From contig CAMLHI010000138.1 of NCBI GenBank assembly GCA_946479705.1, forward strand, positions 1 to 5,975: a stretch of DNA of 5,975 nucleotides. Direction: 5' to 3'. The notes beneath the pieces are model-generated. The model saw nothing but the letters and a program-made list of their open reading frames with translations. It made no database searches and was not told where the DNA came from. Positions 5,946 through 5,975 of this stretch are shown piece after piece. Position 1 is the stretch's first letter; the number at the start of each line of letters is the position of its first letter. Made by a program: the position numbers and the translations under genes. Source of the stretch: an uncultured Oxalobacteraceae bacterium (GTDB taxonomy: Bacteria > Pseudomonadota > Gammaproteobacteria > Burkholderiales > Burkholderiaceae).

Positions 5946-5975
5946 GGATTGTAAGGATGAGTTAAAGTGCGGGGC
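5946..5975 (-). promoter_or_regulatory. Sequence immediately upstream of glnE, without Shine-Dalgarno
   Basis: The 30 bases before the glnE start contain no GGAG-like ribosome binding site. On the minus strand they hold TACAAT, five of six to the -10 consensus, ending two bases before the window's ATG. A -35 at the normal spacing would lie beyond the window. This may mean a very short leader or a leaderless message, or simply a weak initiation site with the promoter further upstream. Confidence 0.25.

Noticed and set aside
3261..5954. An 897-codon open frame on the plus strand, antisense to glnE
   Set aside because: Same low-complexity antisense composition, with no start signal or domain; glnE on the minus strand explains the sequence fully.

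Overview
The window comes from a GC-rich proteobacterium. The genes look beta-proteobacterial, most likely of the Oxalobacteraceae (Massilia/Duganella/Janthinobacterium) type. That placement is an inference from GC content, GlnE sequence style and the presence of Tat-exported glycosidases; no marker gene here proves it. All three supported genes lie on the minus strand, so in transcription order they run from right to left.

Right half (3216-5945): a complete glnE, the bifunctional adenylyltransferase/adenylyl-removase that controls glutamine synthetase, with both nucleotidyltransferase active sites intact. It is a core nitrogen-regulation gene. Only 30 bases upstream of it are in view.

Middle gap (2903-3215): just behind the glnE stop codon sits a nested long inverted repeat of about 113 bases (3078-3190). 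It has the look of a REP/MITE-type mobile repeat and could also shape the 3' end of the glnE transcript. Next to it is an AT-richer stretch with a plausible promoter for the following gene, in which a TGGTACCA palindrome occupies the spacer.

Left half (443-2902): a complete, Tat-exported family GH95 glycoside hydrolase (alpha-L-fucosidase/alpha-L-galactosidase family) with the expected catalytic Asn, Asn, Glu and Asp residues. One specificity residue (Thr429 where fucosidases carry His) makes L-galactose, rather than L-fucose, a serious candidate substrate.

Left end (1-442): the first 30 codons of another Tat-type exported protein start at position 91 and run off the window. Its 351-base upstream gap carries three near-perfect LacI-family-type operators (156-169, 279-292, 314-327) and a set of GTATCCG/CGGATAC repeats. 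A fourth, core-only copy of the operator lies upstream of the GH95 gene. The simplest reading is a sugar-responsive polysaccharide or oligosaccharide utilisation locus lying beside the housekeeping gene glnE, with the repeat element at the boundary. I see no RNA gene, CRISPR array, phage gene or clear new defence-type system here.
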